Shown here: one piece after another, positions 7,132 through 15,035 of the stretch
Numbering within the stretch: position 1 is the first letter of the stretch
How the letters are laid out: every line of letters begins with the position of its first letter
NCBI RefSeq assembly: GCF_043555835.1
Contig: NZ_JBIGHV010000005.1
Coordinates: forward strand, 124,001-188,000
Source of the DNA: Pelomonas parva
Lineage (GTDB): Bacteria; Pseudomonadota; Gammaproteobacteria; Burkholderiales; Burkholderiaceae_C
Direction of reading: 5' to 3'
DNA: 64,000 nt
The notes under the pieces: model-generated
What the model saw: only the letters and a program-made list of their open reading frames with translations
Databases searched by the model: none
What the model was told of the DNA's origin: nothing
Translations under genes and position numbers: made by a program

Positions 7132-9723
7132 TCAGGCCGCGACGGCCTTGGCGGTGTCCGCGTATTCCTCGATCTGGTCGAAGTTCAGGTACTTGTAGAT
7201 GGCCGCGCCGTCCTTGTTCACGACGCCCATGGCCTGGTGGTATTCCTGCACCGTCGGGATGTGGCCCAGCTTGGAGGCGATGGCCGCCAGCTCGGCCGAG
7301 GCCAGGAACACGTTGGTGTTCTTGCCCAGGCGGTTGGGGAAGTTGCGGGTCGACGTGGAGACGACGGTCGCGCCTTCGCGCACCTGGGCCTGGTTGCCCA
7401 TGCACAGGCTGCAGCCCGGCATTTCGGTGCGCGCGCCGGCCGTGCCGAAGGCGGCGTAGTGGCCTTCCTTGATCAGCTCGCTCTGGTCCATCTTGGTGGG
7501 CGGGGCCACCCACAGCTTGACCGGGATGTCGCGCTGACCGCCCAGCAGCTTGGCCGCGGCGCGGAAGTGGCCGATGTTGGTCATGCACGAGCCGATGAAG
7601 GCCTCGTCGATCTTGGTCCCGGCGACTTCGGACAGGAACTTGGCGTCGTCCGGGTCGTTGGGGCAGCAGAGGATGGGTTCCTTGATGTCGGCCAGGTCGA
7701 TCTCGATGACGTGGGCGTACTCGGCGTCCTTGTCGGCTTCCAGCAGCTCGGGGTTGGCCAGCCAGGCTTCGACCTTCTCGATGCGGCGCTGCAGCGTCTT
7801 CGCGTCGGCATAGCCGTCGGCGATCATGTTCTTCATCAGCACGACGTTGCTGGTGAGGTACTCCTTGATCGGCTCGGGATTGAGCTTGATCGTGCAGCCG
7901 GCGGCCGAGCGCTCGGCGGAGGCGTCCGACAGCTCGAAGGCTTGCTCGACCTTCAGGTTCGGCAGGCCTTCGATCTCCAGGATGCGGCCCGAGAAGGCGT
8001 TCTTCTTGCCGGCCTTGGCGACGGTCAGCAGACCGGCCTTGATGGCGTACAGCGGGATGGCGTGCACGAGGTCGCGCAGCGTCACACCCGGCTGCATCTC
8101 GCCCTTGAAGCGCACCAGCACCGACTCCGGCATGTCCAGCGGCATCACGCCGGTGGCGGCGCCGAAGGCGACCAGGCCGGAGCCGGCCGGGAAGGAGATG
8201 CCGATGGGGAAGCGGGTGTGCGAGTCGCCACCGGTGCCGACCGTGTCGGGCAACAGCAGGCGGTTCAGCCAGCTGTGGATGACACCGTCACCCGGGCGCA
8301 GGGACACGCCGCCGCGGTTGCTGATGAAGGCGGGCAGCTCGCGGTGGGTCTTGACGTCCACGGGCTTGGGGTAGGCGGCCGTGTGGCAGAAGGACTGCAT
8401 GACCAGGTCGGCCGAGAAGCCCAGGCAGGCCAGGTCCTTCAGCTCGTCGCGGGTCATGGGGCCGGTCGTGTCCTGCGAGCCGACCGTGGTCATCTTGGGC
8501 TCGCAGTAGGTGCCCGGGCGAACGCCCTGGCCTTCCGGCAGGCCGACGGCGCGGCCCACCATCTTCTGCGCCAGTGTGAAGCCGGCCTTGGTCTCGGCAG
8601 GGGGCGACGGCAGGCGGAACAGCGTGGAGGCGGGCAGGCCCAGGAACTCGCGCGCCTTGGCGGTCAGCGAGCGGCCGATGATGAGGTTGATGCGGCCACC
8701 GGCGCGCACTTCGTCGAACAACACGTCGCTCTTGAGCTTGAACTCGGCCACAGTCTCGCCGTTCTTCACCAGCTTGCCGTCATAGGGCAGCACGTCGACG
8801 CTGTCGCCCATCTCCAGCTTGGACACGTCCACTTCGATGGGCAGCGAGCCCGAGTCTTCCTGCGTGTTGAAGAAGATCGGCGCGATCTTGCCGCCCAGCG
8901 TGACGCCGCCGAAGCGCTTGTTCGGCACGAAGGGGATGTCCTGGCCGGTGGCCCAGATGACGGAGTTGGTGGCGGACTTGCGGCTGGAGCCGGTGCCGAC
9001 CACGTCGCCGACGTAGGCGACCAGATGGCCCTTCTTCTTCAGGTCCTCGATGAACTGCATCGGGCCGCGCTTGCCGTCTTCCTCGGGCTTGAAGGCCGCG
9101 TCGGCGCGGGTGTTCTTCAGCATCGCCAGGTAGTGCAGCGGGATGTCCGGGCGGCTCCAGGCGTCGGGGGCGGGTGACAGGTCGTCGGTGTTGGTCTCGC
9201 CGGGCACCTTGAAGACGGTGACCGTGATTTTCTTCTCGACCTCGGGGCGCGAGGTGAACCACTCGGCATTGGCCCAGCTCTGCATGACGTCCTTGGCGTG
9301 GGCGTTGCCGGCCTTGGCCTTGTCGGCCACGTCGTTGAAGAAGTCGAACATCAGCAGCGTCTTCTTCAGGCCTGCGGCGGCGACGCTGGCGACTTCCGCG
9401 TCGTCCAGCAGCTCGATCAGCGGATGCACGTTGTAGCCGCCCACCATGGTGCCCAGCAACTCGGTGGCCTTGGCCTTTGAAATGAGGCTCACGCTGATGT
9501 CGCCGTGCGCCACGGCGGCCAGGAAGCTGGCCTTGACCTTGGCGGCGTCGTCTACGCCCGGGGGCACGCGGTGGGTCAGCAGGTCCAGCAGGAACTCGCC
9601 TTCAGCGGCCGGCGGGGCCTTGATCAGCTCGATCAGTTCGGCGACCTGCTTGGCATCGAGGGCAAGCGGCGGGATACCGAGGGCGGCGCGCTCAGAAACA
9701 TGTTGGCGATAGGCTTGAAGCAT
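7132..9723 (-). CDS. acnB: Aconitate hydratase B
   Basis: 863 residues, full length. It interconverts citrate and isocitrate in the TCA cycle. The AcnB-specific order is visible: an N-terminal HEAT-like helical domain (residues 1-160), the swivel domain (DVVGTGSSRKSATNSVIW), then the [4Fe-4S] catalytic domains. The iron-sulfur cysteines are in IGSCMTNIGHFR and GCSLCMGNQAQ. The start has GGAGA 6 nt upstream. The gene ends the minus-strand TCA group that includes mdh. A toxin-antitoxin pair lies just upstream in the same direction, 24 nt away. Confidence 0.98.
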   Translation of the reverse strand: MLQAYRQHVSERAALGIPPLALDAKQVAELIELIKAPPAAEGEFLLDLLTHRVPPGVDDAAKVKASFLAAVAHGDISVSLISKAKATELLGTMVGGYNVHPLIELLDDAEVASVAAAGLKKTLLMFDFFNDVADKAKAGNAHAKDVMQSWANAEWFTSRPEVEKKITVTVFKVPGETNTDDLSPAPDAWSRPDIPLHYLAMLKNTRADAAFKPEEDGKRGPMQFIEDLKKKGHLVAYVGDVVGTGSSRKSATNSVIWATGQDIPFVPNKRFGGVTLGGKIAPIFFNTQEDSGSLPIEVDVSKLEMGDSVDVLPYDGKLVKNGETVAEFKLKSDVLFDEVRAGGRINLIIGRSLTAKAREFLGLPASTLFRLPSPPAETKAGFTLAQKMVGRAVGLPEGQGVRPGTYCEPKMTTVGSQDTTGPMTRDELKDLACLGFSADLVMQSFCHTAAYPKPVDVKTHRELPAFISNRGGVSLRPGDGVIHSWLNRLLLPDTVGTGGDSHTRFPIGISFPAGSGLVAFGAATGVMPLDMPESVLVRFKGEMQPGVTLRDLVHAIPLYAIKAGLLTVAKAGKKNAFSGRILEIEGLPNLKVEQAFELSDASAERSAAGCTIKLNPEPIKEYLTSNVVLMKNMIADGYADAKTLQRRIEKVEAWLANPELLEADKDAEYAHVIEIDLADIKEPILCCPNDPDDAKFLSEVAGTKIDEAFIGSCMTNIGHFRAAAKLLGGQRDIPVKLWVAPPTKMDQSELIKEGHYAAFGTAGARTEMPGCSLCMGNQAQVREGATVVSTSTRNFPNRLGKNTNVFLASAELAAIASKLGHIPTVQEYHQAMGVVNKDGAAIYKYLNFDQIEEYADTAKAVAA

Positions 9724-9747
9724 GGTTTTCTCCGTTGAAGCAGCAGG

Positions 9748-10146
9748 TCAGGCCGAGGTCGGTTCGACGATCCTCAGCCCTTTGAAATAGTCTCTGTAGA
9801 AGCCGGCGTCGCCCGTGATCAGGCCGTCGCACTGCATCATGGCGTGGGAGCCGATCAAGAAGTCCGCGACGGTGCGGGTGCGGTTGCCGCCGCGCTGGCG
9901 GTAGCGCCGCTGCATCTCGCCGGCGCGCAGGGCCGACTTGGCTTCCATCGGGTCGAAGCGTATGCCCAGGTCTTCGAGGAACTGCAGCACATCGGTGCCA
10001 CCCTTGAAGGCCGTGCAGACCTCGGCCAGCGCCACCTCGCACAGCACGACCGGGCCGACATGCAAGGCCTGGCGCACGGCTTCGGCCGCAGCGGCGCAGG
10101 CGTCGTCGTCACCAGCAATCAGGTCGATCAACACGGATGAATCCAT
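9748..10146 (-). CDS. vapC: PIN-domain toxin, VapC type
   Basis: 132 residues. A PIN-fold ribonuclease that, in characterised VapC proteins, cleaves RNA such as tRNA. The acidic residues expected of PIN are present: D2 in MDSSVLIDL, the glutamate in ALAEVCTAF, the aspartate in TVADFLIGSHA and the aspartate in ITGDAGFY. I chose ATG 10146, which lies 5 nt after the antitoxin stop; a TTG at 10155 would overlap it. The AbrB-type antitoxin gene lies directly upstream, the usual operon order. The gene may be cotranscribed into acnB. Confidence 0.88.
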   Translation of the reverse strand: MDSSVLIDLIAGDDDACAAAAEAVRQALHVGPVVLCEVALAEVCTAFKGGTDVLQFLEDLGIRFDPMEAKSALRAGEMQRRYRQRGGNRTRTVADFLIGSHAMMQCDGLITGDAGFYRDYFKGLRIVEPTSA

Positions 10147-10151
10147 GGCGA

Positions 10152-10427
10152 TCAAGGTGCGGGCTCTCCCGGGTCCGACTCGGGCGGCAGATAGGGGTCG
10201 CCGGGCGCATGGCCGCGGATCGCGCGCATGGCCTCGTCGGTGTTGGCGAAGCCATCGAGCTTGAAACGGCCGCGCAGGCGCGAGATCGCGTCATCGACGT
10301 TCTTGCGCAAGATGATGCGGCCGCCGTCCAGCTCGACCTTGAGCGTGGTGCCCTTGGTCAGGCCGAGGGCGTCTCGGACGGCCTTGGGCAGGGTGATCTG
10401 CCCACGTTCGGCAACAGTGGCTTCCAT
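10152..10427 (-). CDS. vapB: AbrB/SpoVT-type antitoxin
   Basis: 91 residues. The first 45 residues form a swapped-hairpin AbrB DNA-binding domain (VAERGQITLPKAVRDALGL, then GTTLKVELDGGRIILRK). The remainder is the acidic, proline-rich tail that usually wraps the PIN toxin. Its role is to neutralise the neighbouring toxin and repress the operon. A GTATG-type symmetric element lies about 45 nt upstream and is a plausible operator. Confidence 0.88.
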   Translation of the reverse strand: MEATVAERGQITLPKAVRDALGLTKGTTLKVELDGGRIILRKNVDDAISRLRGRFKLDGFANTDEAMRAIRGHAPGDPYLPPESDPGEPAP

Positions 10428-10467
10428 GGCGGCCTCCAGCGGCTGAACGCCACGGGGCGCGGCGACT

Positions 10468-10508
10468 CAGGTATGCATCGGAAAGTATGCAAACATTCTA
10501 CATACCTG
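10468..10508 (-). promoter_or_regulatory. Candidate autoregulatory operator/promoter of the vapBC pair
   Basis: An 8-bp inverted repeat CAGGTATG (10468-10475) / CATACCTG (10501-10508) brackets a direct repeat of GTATGCA (10471-10477 and 10485-10491). A TAGAAT -10-like hexamer reads on the minus strand at 10495-10500 with an upstream TG. I see no good -35. The position in front of an AbrB-type antitoxin gene fits autoregulation. Confidence 0.5.
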
Positions 10509-10529
10509 GGGCGCTTCAAGCCAGATGAC

Positions 10530-11150
10530 TCACTTGCCGGCTGCCGGCGTGATGCCGAGGCTGTTGCGCGCGGTCTCTGCGGCATCGGCTTCCGGGTTGG
10601 CCAGCCTGGCGGCGCGGGCCGCTTCCATCAGCTTGACCTGCTCGGGGTGGATGCAGTCGTCCAGCAGGCGCTGGCCGATCTTGGTGTCCAGCAGCATGGA
10701 CTTGTTGGCGATCTGGATCATCAGCGTGCGGCCGGTCACGTCCTCCAGACGCAGCGCGCCGGTGGACGAGAGCACGGGTTTCATCGTGATGAGCATCTTC
10801 TGCCAGGCGACCGTGATGTAGCCGGCCACCTTGGGATGCTTGTCGATATGGACCGAATGCTTGAACTCGCAGGCGTAGTCGCCGAGGTGGGCCCGCTCCG
10901 CAGCGGCGAGCTGGGCTTCGTCGGCATCAACCAGGACCGGCTCGGGCGGCGGAGGTGGCGGCGTCTTCTTTGCCTGCACCTGCTTCCTGGCGGTCGACTT
11001 GACTGCAGGCTTGGCTGGGACGGGCTTGGCGGCAGCCGTTGCGGCGGGTTTGGTGGCCTGAGGTTTTGCGGCAGGCACCTGGGCCAGCACGGGCAGGGCG
11101 GCAGACAGGATCAGGGCAGCGGCGCTGCGGCGAAGCGGGGAAGACTGCAT
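10530..11150 (-). CDS. Secreted protein of unknown function with Lys/Pro/Ala-rich linker
   Basis: 206 residues from ATG 11150 (a TTG at 11165 would add five). Not recognised. A signal peptide (RRSAAALILSAALPVLA) is followed by a low-complexity stretch rich in A, K and P (residues about 25-75, with PPPPPP). A conserved-looking globular part comes next, starting GDYACEFKHSVHIDKHPKVA and running through VTGRTLMIQIANKSMLLDTK to LLDDCIHPEQ. Two cysteines in that part could form a disulfide. It is probably a periplasmic protein, but no function can be given. It stands alone between vapBC and a CitE-like gene. Confidence 0.65.
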   Translation of the reverse strand: MQSSPLRRSAAALILSAALPVLAQVPAAKPQATKPAATAAAKPVPAKPAVKSTARKQVQAKKTPPPPPPEPVLVDADEAQLAAAERAHLGDYACEFKHSVHIDKHPKVAGYITVAWQKMLITMKPVLSSTGALRLEDVTGRTLMIQIANKSMLLDTKIGQRLLDDCIHPEQVKLMEAARAARLANPEADAAETARNSLGITPAAGK

Positions 11151-11270
11151 CGAGCGTTGGGGCAAAAGGGGAGGGGATGTGGGCGGCGCATGATGGCCCT
11201 GGATCGGCCGCGCCGCCGTGAGCAGATGTAGGTGATTGTCCGGCGCCGGATTTCGCGGGCAGGCCGTGAT

Positions 11271-12272
11271 TTACCCGATGGCTACTGGGAAGAACGCCCG
11301 CCGCGCTTCGTCCGGCAGCGCGCGGCCGGTGCGCTCGGCGCGCTCCAGCACGGTCCAGAAATAGCGGTAGCTGGCGCGGTCGTGCAATCGGTCACGGAAG
11401 GAGATCGGCGCCCACTGGGCGGCTTGCGCGGCCAGCAACAGCTCGGCGGCCTCCTCTATCTCGTCGGCACCCGGCGCGAAGGCCTCAACGATGGGGCGGA
11501 TCTGGTCGGGGTGGATGCTCCACATGCGCGTGTAGCCGAAGTCCCGCGCGGCGCGGCGGGCGGCGGCCGACAGCCGTTCGTGGTCGCGGAACTCGGTGAC
11601 GACGCAGTGCGAAGGCGTCTTGCCGAAGGCGTGTGCAGCGGCCGCGATCTCCAGCTTGGCGCGCACGACCAGCGGGTGCTCGAATTGCCCGGGCAGCTCC
11701 ATCGCCGTCTTCGGTATCGCGCCACCGTGGGCGGACACGAAGTCCATCAGGCCGAAGGACAGGGATTCGATGCGCGGGTGCGCGGCGATGCGGAAGACCT
11801 CGCGCAGCGCGCCGTGCGTCTCGATGAGCACCTGCAGCGGCAGCTTCGGCTGACCGTGGCGTTCGCAGGCCGCGTCGATGGCGGCGGCGGCGCGGTCCAC
11901 GTCGTCTGCGCTCTCGGGCTTGGGGATCATCAGATAGGCCAGGCGCTGGCCGGCCTTGGCGACGAGCGTGTCCACGTCGGCCTCGAAAGCCGCATGGCCG
12001 AACGGATGGACGCGGGCGCCGACGCGGCCGAAGCGGTTCGCGGCGCTGGTCGCCAGCTCGGCGATCAGCAGCGCGTGCTCGGCCTCGCCGCCGACCGGGG
12101 CGCCGTCCTCGGCGTCCAGCGTGATGTCGAAGACGGGGCCCAGCTCGGCCTGCAGCGCCAGGCTCTTGCGCATGCGGGCTTCGACGCCGCAGTAGTGGTC
12201 GACGACGGGCAGCGTGGCGCGCGGCGTGTCATGGCCGAACAAGGCCTGGTGGGGGTGGAGGAGGTTGGTCAT
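11271..12272 (-). CDS. HpcH/HpaI aldolase / citrate lyase beta-like (CitE-like) protein
   Basis: 333 residues. A TIM-barrel lyase family whose members cleave citryl-, malyl- or citramalyl-CoA type substrates. Visible motifs are DITLDAEDGAPVG (metal-binding DxED), GRVGARVHPFG, LMIPKPESADDV, LQVLIETHGALREVF and SLSFGLMDFV. It lies downstream of mdh in the same direction, separated by the mdh terminator. Its place in the TCA block suggests CoA-ester metabolism, but the substrate is not determined. The start is the ATG at 12272, which has no obvious Shine-Dalgarno site. Confidence 0.85.
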   Translation of the reverse strand: MTNLLHPHQALFGHDTPRATLPVVDHYCGVEARMRKSLALQAELGPVFDITLDAEDGAPVGGEAEHALLIAELATSAANRFGRVGARVHPFGHAAFEADVDTLVAKAGQRLAYLMIPKPESADDVDRAAAAIDAACERHGQPKLPLQVLIETHGALREVFRIAAHPRIESLSFGLMDFVSAHGGAIPKTAMELPGQFEHPLVVRAKLEIAAAAHAFGKTPSHCVVTEFRDHERLSAAARRAARDFGYTRMWSIHPDQIRPIVEAFAPGADEIEEAAELLLAAQAAQWAPISFRDRLHDRASYRYFWTVLERAERTGRALPDEARRAFFPVAIG

Positions 12273-12280
12273 CGGCAATG

Positions 12281-12305
12281 AAAAAGGGCCGGCAAGCCGG
12301 CCCTT
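12281..12305 (-). terminator. mdh rho-independent terminator
   Basis: A perfect 10-bp stem AAGGGCCGGC/GCCGGCCCTT (12284-12293 and 12296-12305) with a 2-nt AA core. The minus-strand continuation is a TTTTT run (12281-12285). It lies between the mdh stop and the next gene, so read-through would be needed to express the CitE-like gene from the mdh promoter. Confidence 0.85.
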
Positions 12306-12328
12306 CTCGGGTGGGACGTTGGCCGTGA

Positions 12329-13315
12329 TTACAGCAGGTGCTTGACGCCGTCCTGCTCGTCCGTCAGTTCCTTCAGCGTCTTGTTGATGCACTCCTGCGA
12401 GAAGGCGTCGATCTCGATGCCCTGGACGATCTTGTACTCGCCACCTTCGCAGGTGACGGGGTAGCCGAACATGACTTCCTTGGGGATGCCGTATTCGCCG
12501 CCCGACGGGATGCCCATCGTCACCCACTTGCCGTTGGTGCCCAGGGCCCAGTCGCGCATATGGTCGATGGCGGCATTGGCAGCCGACGCCGCCGAGGACA
12601 GGCCGCGCGCGGCAATGATGGCCGCGCCGCGCTTGCCGACGGTGGGCAGGAACACTTCACGGTTCCACTGCTCGTCGTTGATCAGTTCCTTCACCGACTG
12701 GCCGTCGATGGTGGCGTTGCGGTAGTCGGCGTACATCGTCGGCGAGTGGTTGCCCCACACGGCCAGCTTCTCGATGGCGGCCACGGCCTTGCCGGTCTTG
12801 GCAGCCAGTTGCGAAGCGGCGCGGTTGTGGTCCAGGCGCAGCATGGCGGTGAAGTTCTTGGCCGGCAGGTCAGGCGCCGACTTCATCGCGATGTAGGCGT
12901 TGGTGTTGGCGGGGTTGCCCACCACCAGCACCTTGACGTTGCGCGAGGCCACGGCGTTGAGCGCCTTGCCCTGCGTCGTGAAGATGGCGCCGTTGATGGA
13001 CAGCAGCTCGGCGCGTTCCATGCCGGGGCCGCGCGGGCGCGAGCCCACCAGCAGCGCGTAGTCGGTGTCCTTGAAGGCGGTCATCGGGTCGCTGTGCGCT
13101 TCGATGCCGGCCAGCAGCGGGAAGGCGCAGTCTTCGAGTTCCATGATGACGCCCTTCAGAGCGTTCTGAGCCTTCTCGTCCGGGATCTCCAGCAACTGCA
13201 GGATGACGGGCTGGTCCTTGCCCAGCATCTCGCCGGAGGCGATGCGGAACAGCAGGGCGTAGCCGATCTGGCCGGCAGCGCCGGTGACGGCGACGCGAAC
13301 GGGTTTCTTGCTCAT
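12329..13315 (-). CDS. mdh: Malate dehydrogenase
   Basis: 328 residues. NAD-dependent oxidation of malate to oxaloacetate. The Rossmann motif GAAGQIGYALL is at residues about 11-21, followed by the substrate loop RPRGPGMERAELL, VVGNPANTNA, and the catalytic histidine in WGNHSPTMYADY. This is the longer, lactate-dehydrogenase-like-fold group used by Burkholderiales. ATG 13315 is chosen because GGAGA lies 5-9 nt upstream and the Rossmann start follows directly. Divergent from a GntR regulator gene 94 nt away. Confidence 0.98.
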   Translation of the reverse strand: MSKKPVRVAVTGAAGQIGYALLFRIASGEMLGKDQPVILQLLEIPDEKAQNALKGVIMELEDCAFPLLAGIEAHSDPMTAFKDTDYALLVGSRPRGPGMERAELLSINGAIFTTQGKALNAVASRNVKVLVVGNPANTNAYIAMKSAPDLPAKNFTAMLRLDHNRAASQLAAKTGKAVAAIEKLAVWGNHSPTMYADYRNATIDGQSVKELINDEQWNREVFLPTVGKRGAAIIAARGLSSAASAANAAIDHMRDWALGTNGKWVTMGIPSGGEYGIPKEVMFGYPVTCEGGEYKIVQGIEIDAFSQECINKTLKELTDEQDGVKHLL

Positions 13316-13409
13316 GAAAATCTCCGAAGGGGCAGTTGAAAAAGCTGGCTCGGGCATGCTGCCCTGAACCTGGCAAGTGTAGGGGCAGACCCTGTGCTGC
13401 AATGCGCCG

Positions 13410-14138
13410 ATGCCCTCCGTTAAGCCCCGGCCGCCCGCGCCTCTCTACGAACAAATCCGCCAGCTGATCGTCGCGGCGCTGGCCGCCGGCGAATGGCGGC
13501 CGGGCGATGCGCTGCCCAGCGAGGCGGCGCTCGCGGCACGCTTCGGCGCCAGTGCCGGCACGGTGCGGCGGGCGCTTGACGAGCTGACGGCGGCCAACAT
13601 CGTCGAGCGCCGCCAGGGAAGCGGCACCTTCGTGGCCACGCATGCAGCGCCGCGCCAGCAGTTCCGCTTCCTGCGCCTGGTGGCCGACGACGAGGCGCGC
13701 GGCTTCACGCGCGAGTTGCTGAGCTGTCGCCGCTTGCGAGCCACGGCCGACATCGCCCGCGCGCTGGGCCTGCGCACGTCCGAGCCCGTCATCGAAGTCC
13801 GCCGGCTGTTGCATCGGCGTGAACGACCCGTCGTGCTTGATGAACTCTGGCTTCCCGAAAGGCATTTCGAAGGCTTGAGCGCAGAAGTGATTGCGGCGCA
13901 TCCGGGCACGCTCTACGCGCTGTTCGAGTCTCGCTTCGGTGTCCACATGGTGCGGGCCGAGGAGAAGCTGCGCGCCGTGGCGGCGACGCCCGAAGCCGCA
14001 GCGCTGCTGCGTGTCCCGCTCGCAGAGCCGCTGCTCAGCGTCGAGCGGCTGGCCTACACCTACGGCGATCGCCCGGTGGAATTGCGGCGCGGCCTCTACC
14101 ACACCAGCGCGGATCATTACCTCAACGAGTTGAACTGA
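13410..14138 (+). CDS. GntR family (HutC-type, UTRA domain) transcriptional regulator
   Basis: 242 residues. Residues 10-75 are a winged helix typical of GntR (LYEQIRQLIVAALAAGEW, LPSEAALAARFGASAGTVRRAL, VERRQGSGTFV). Residues about 90-235 are a UTRA effector-binding domain (ARALGLRTSEPVIEVRRLLH, LYALFESRFGVHMVRAEEKL). It lies between mdh (divergent) and sdhC (same strand), a position that suggests it controls these TCA genes; that is an inference, and the effector is unknown. Confidence 0.93.
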   Translation: MPSVKPRPPAPLYEQIRQLIVAALAAGEWRPGDALPSEAALAARFGASAGTVRRALDELTAANIVERRQGSGTFVATHAAPRQQFRFLRLVADDEARGFTRELLSCRRLRATADIARALGLRTSEPVIEVRRLLHRRERPVVLDELWLPERHFEGLSAEVIAAHPGTLYALFESRFGVHMVRAEEKLRAVAATPEAAALLRVPLAEPLLSVERLAYTYGDRPVELRRGLYHTSADHYLNELN

Positions 14139-14232
14139 AACTGACGATGACGCAGTGCAGCAAGTGCAATGGTCGGGTTAACGCATGGCCCTAGAATCGT
14201 TTGGTTTCACCCCGATTACGTAGGCTTCGACC

Positions 14233-14661
14233 ATGACGGACAGTGCAAAGACAAGACCCGTATACCGAAATATTCACGTCACTCAGATCCTGTCCTACCG
14301 CCTGCCTCCCGCCGGCATCGTCTCGATCCTCCATCGCGTCAGCGGCGTGCTGATGTTCGTCCTGCTGCCCTTCGTGGTGTGGATGCTGGATGCGAGCCTG
14401 ACGTCTGAGATCTCCTACGACGGCTTCACCAATGTGTTCGTGGCGGGCGTTGCCGGCCTGCCCGCATGGTTCGTCAAGCTCGTCACGCTGGGCCTGCTGT
14501 GGGCCTACCTGCTGCACTTCATCGCCGGCGTTCGCCACGTCTGGATGGACGTGACGCACAGCGTCAGCAAGGCGCAGGGGCACAGCTCCGCACTCGTCAC
14601 GCTGGTCCTCAGCACGCTGCTGACGCTGCTGCTCGGCGCCAAGCTGTTCGGCCTGTACTGA
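14233..14661 (+). CDS. sdhC: Succinate dehydrogenase cytochrome b556 subunit
   Basis: 142 residues, three transmembrane helices (about 28-50, 75-97, 115-138). It anchors complex II and binds heme b and ubiquinone. Conserved features are RPVYRNIHV at the N-terminus, SILHRVSGV (quinone-site Ser/Arg) in helix I, and HFIAGVRHVWMD, which carries the heme-ligand histidine, in helix II. First gene of sdhCDAB-sdhE-gltA. A TAGAAT hexamer at 14192-14197 is a possible -10, without a clear -35. Confidence 0.97.
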   Translation: MTDSAKTRPVYRNIHVTQILSYRLPPAGIVSILHRVSGVLMFVLLPFVVWMLDASLTSEISYDGFTNVFVAGVAGLPAWFVKLVTLGLLWAYLLHFIAGVRHVWMDVTHSVSKAQGHSSALVTLVLSTLLTLLLGAKLFGLY

Positions 14662-14675
14662 GAAAGGACAACAAC

Positions 14676-15035
14676 ATGAGTACTTTCGGCTCCAAGCGCA
14701 TCGTCGTCGGCGCGCACTACGGCCTGCGTGACTGGCTGGCCCAGCGCGTCACCGCCGTGCTGATGGCTTTGTTCACCATCGCCGTGCTGGCCCGTTTCCT
14801 GATGCCCGGCGAACTGGGCTACGACCACTGGTACGGCGTGTTCGCGCCGCAGTGGATGAAGGTGCTGACCTTCGTGGCCATCTTCTCGTTGGCCTACCAC
14901 GCCTGGGTCGGCGTGCGCGACGTGCTGATGGACTACGTGAAGCCGGTCGGCATCCGACTGGTGCTGCAGGTGTTTTCTATCGTGTGGCTGCTCGGCTGTG
15001 CCGGCTGGGCGATCCAGGTGTTGTGGAGACTTTGA
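14676..15035 (+). CDS. sdhD: Succinate dehydrogenase membrane anchor subunit
   Basis: 119 residues from ATG 14676, preceded by AAAGGA. Three membrane helices. RIVVGAHYGLRDWLAQRVTA and YHAWVGVRDVLMDYVKP are the conserved SdhD motifs; the histidine of YHAWVG is the expected second heme ligand. The stop codon overlaps the sdhA start (TGATG), so the two are probably translationally coupled. Confidence 0.97.
   Translation: MSTFGSKRIVVGAHYGLRDWLAQRVTAVLMALFTIAVLARFLMPGELGYDHWYGVFAPQWMKVLTFVAIFSLAYHAWVGVRDVLMDYVKPVGIRLVLQVFSIVWLLGCAGWAIQVLWRL

Noticed and set aside
7237..9177. Long plus-strand open frame opposite acnB
   Set aside because: It is the antisense shadow of a well-defined AcnB and has no motif of its own.
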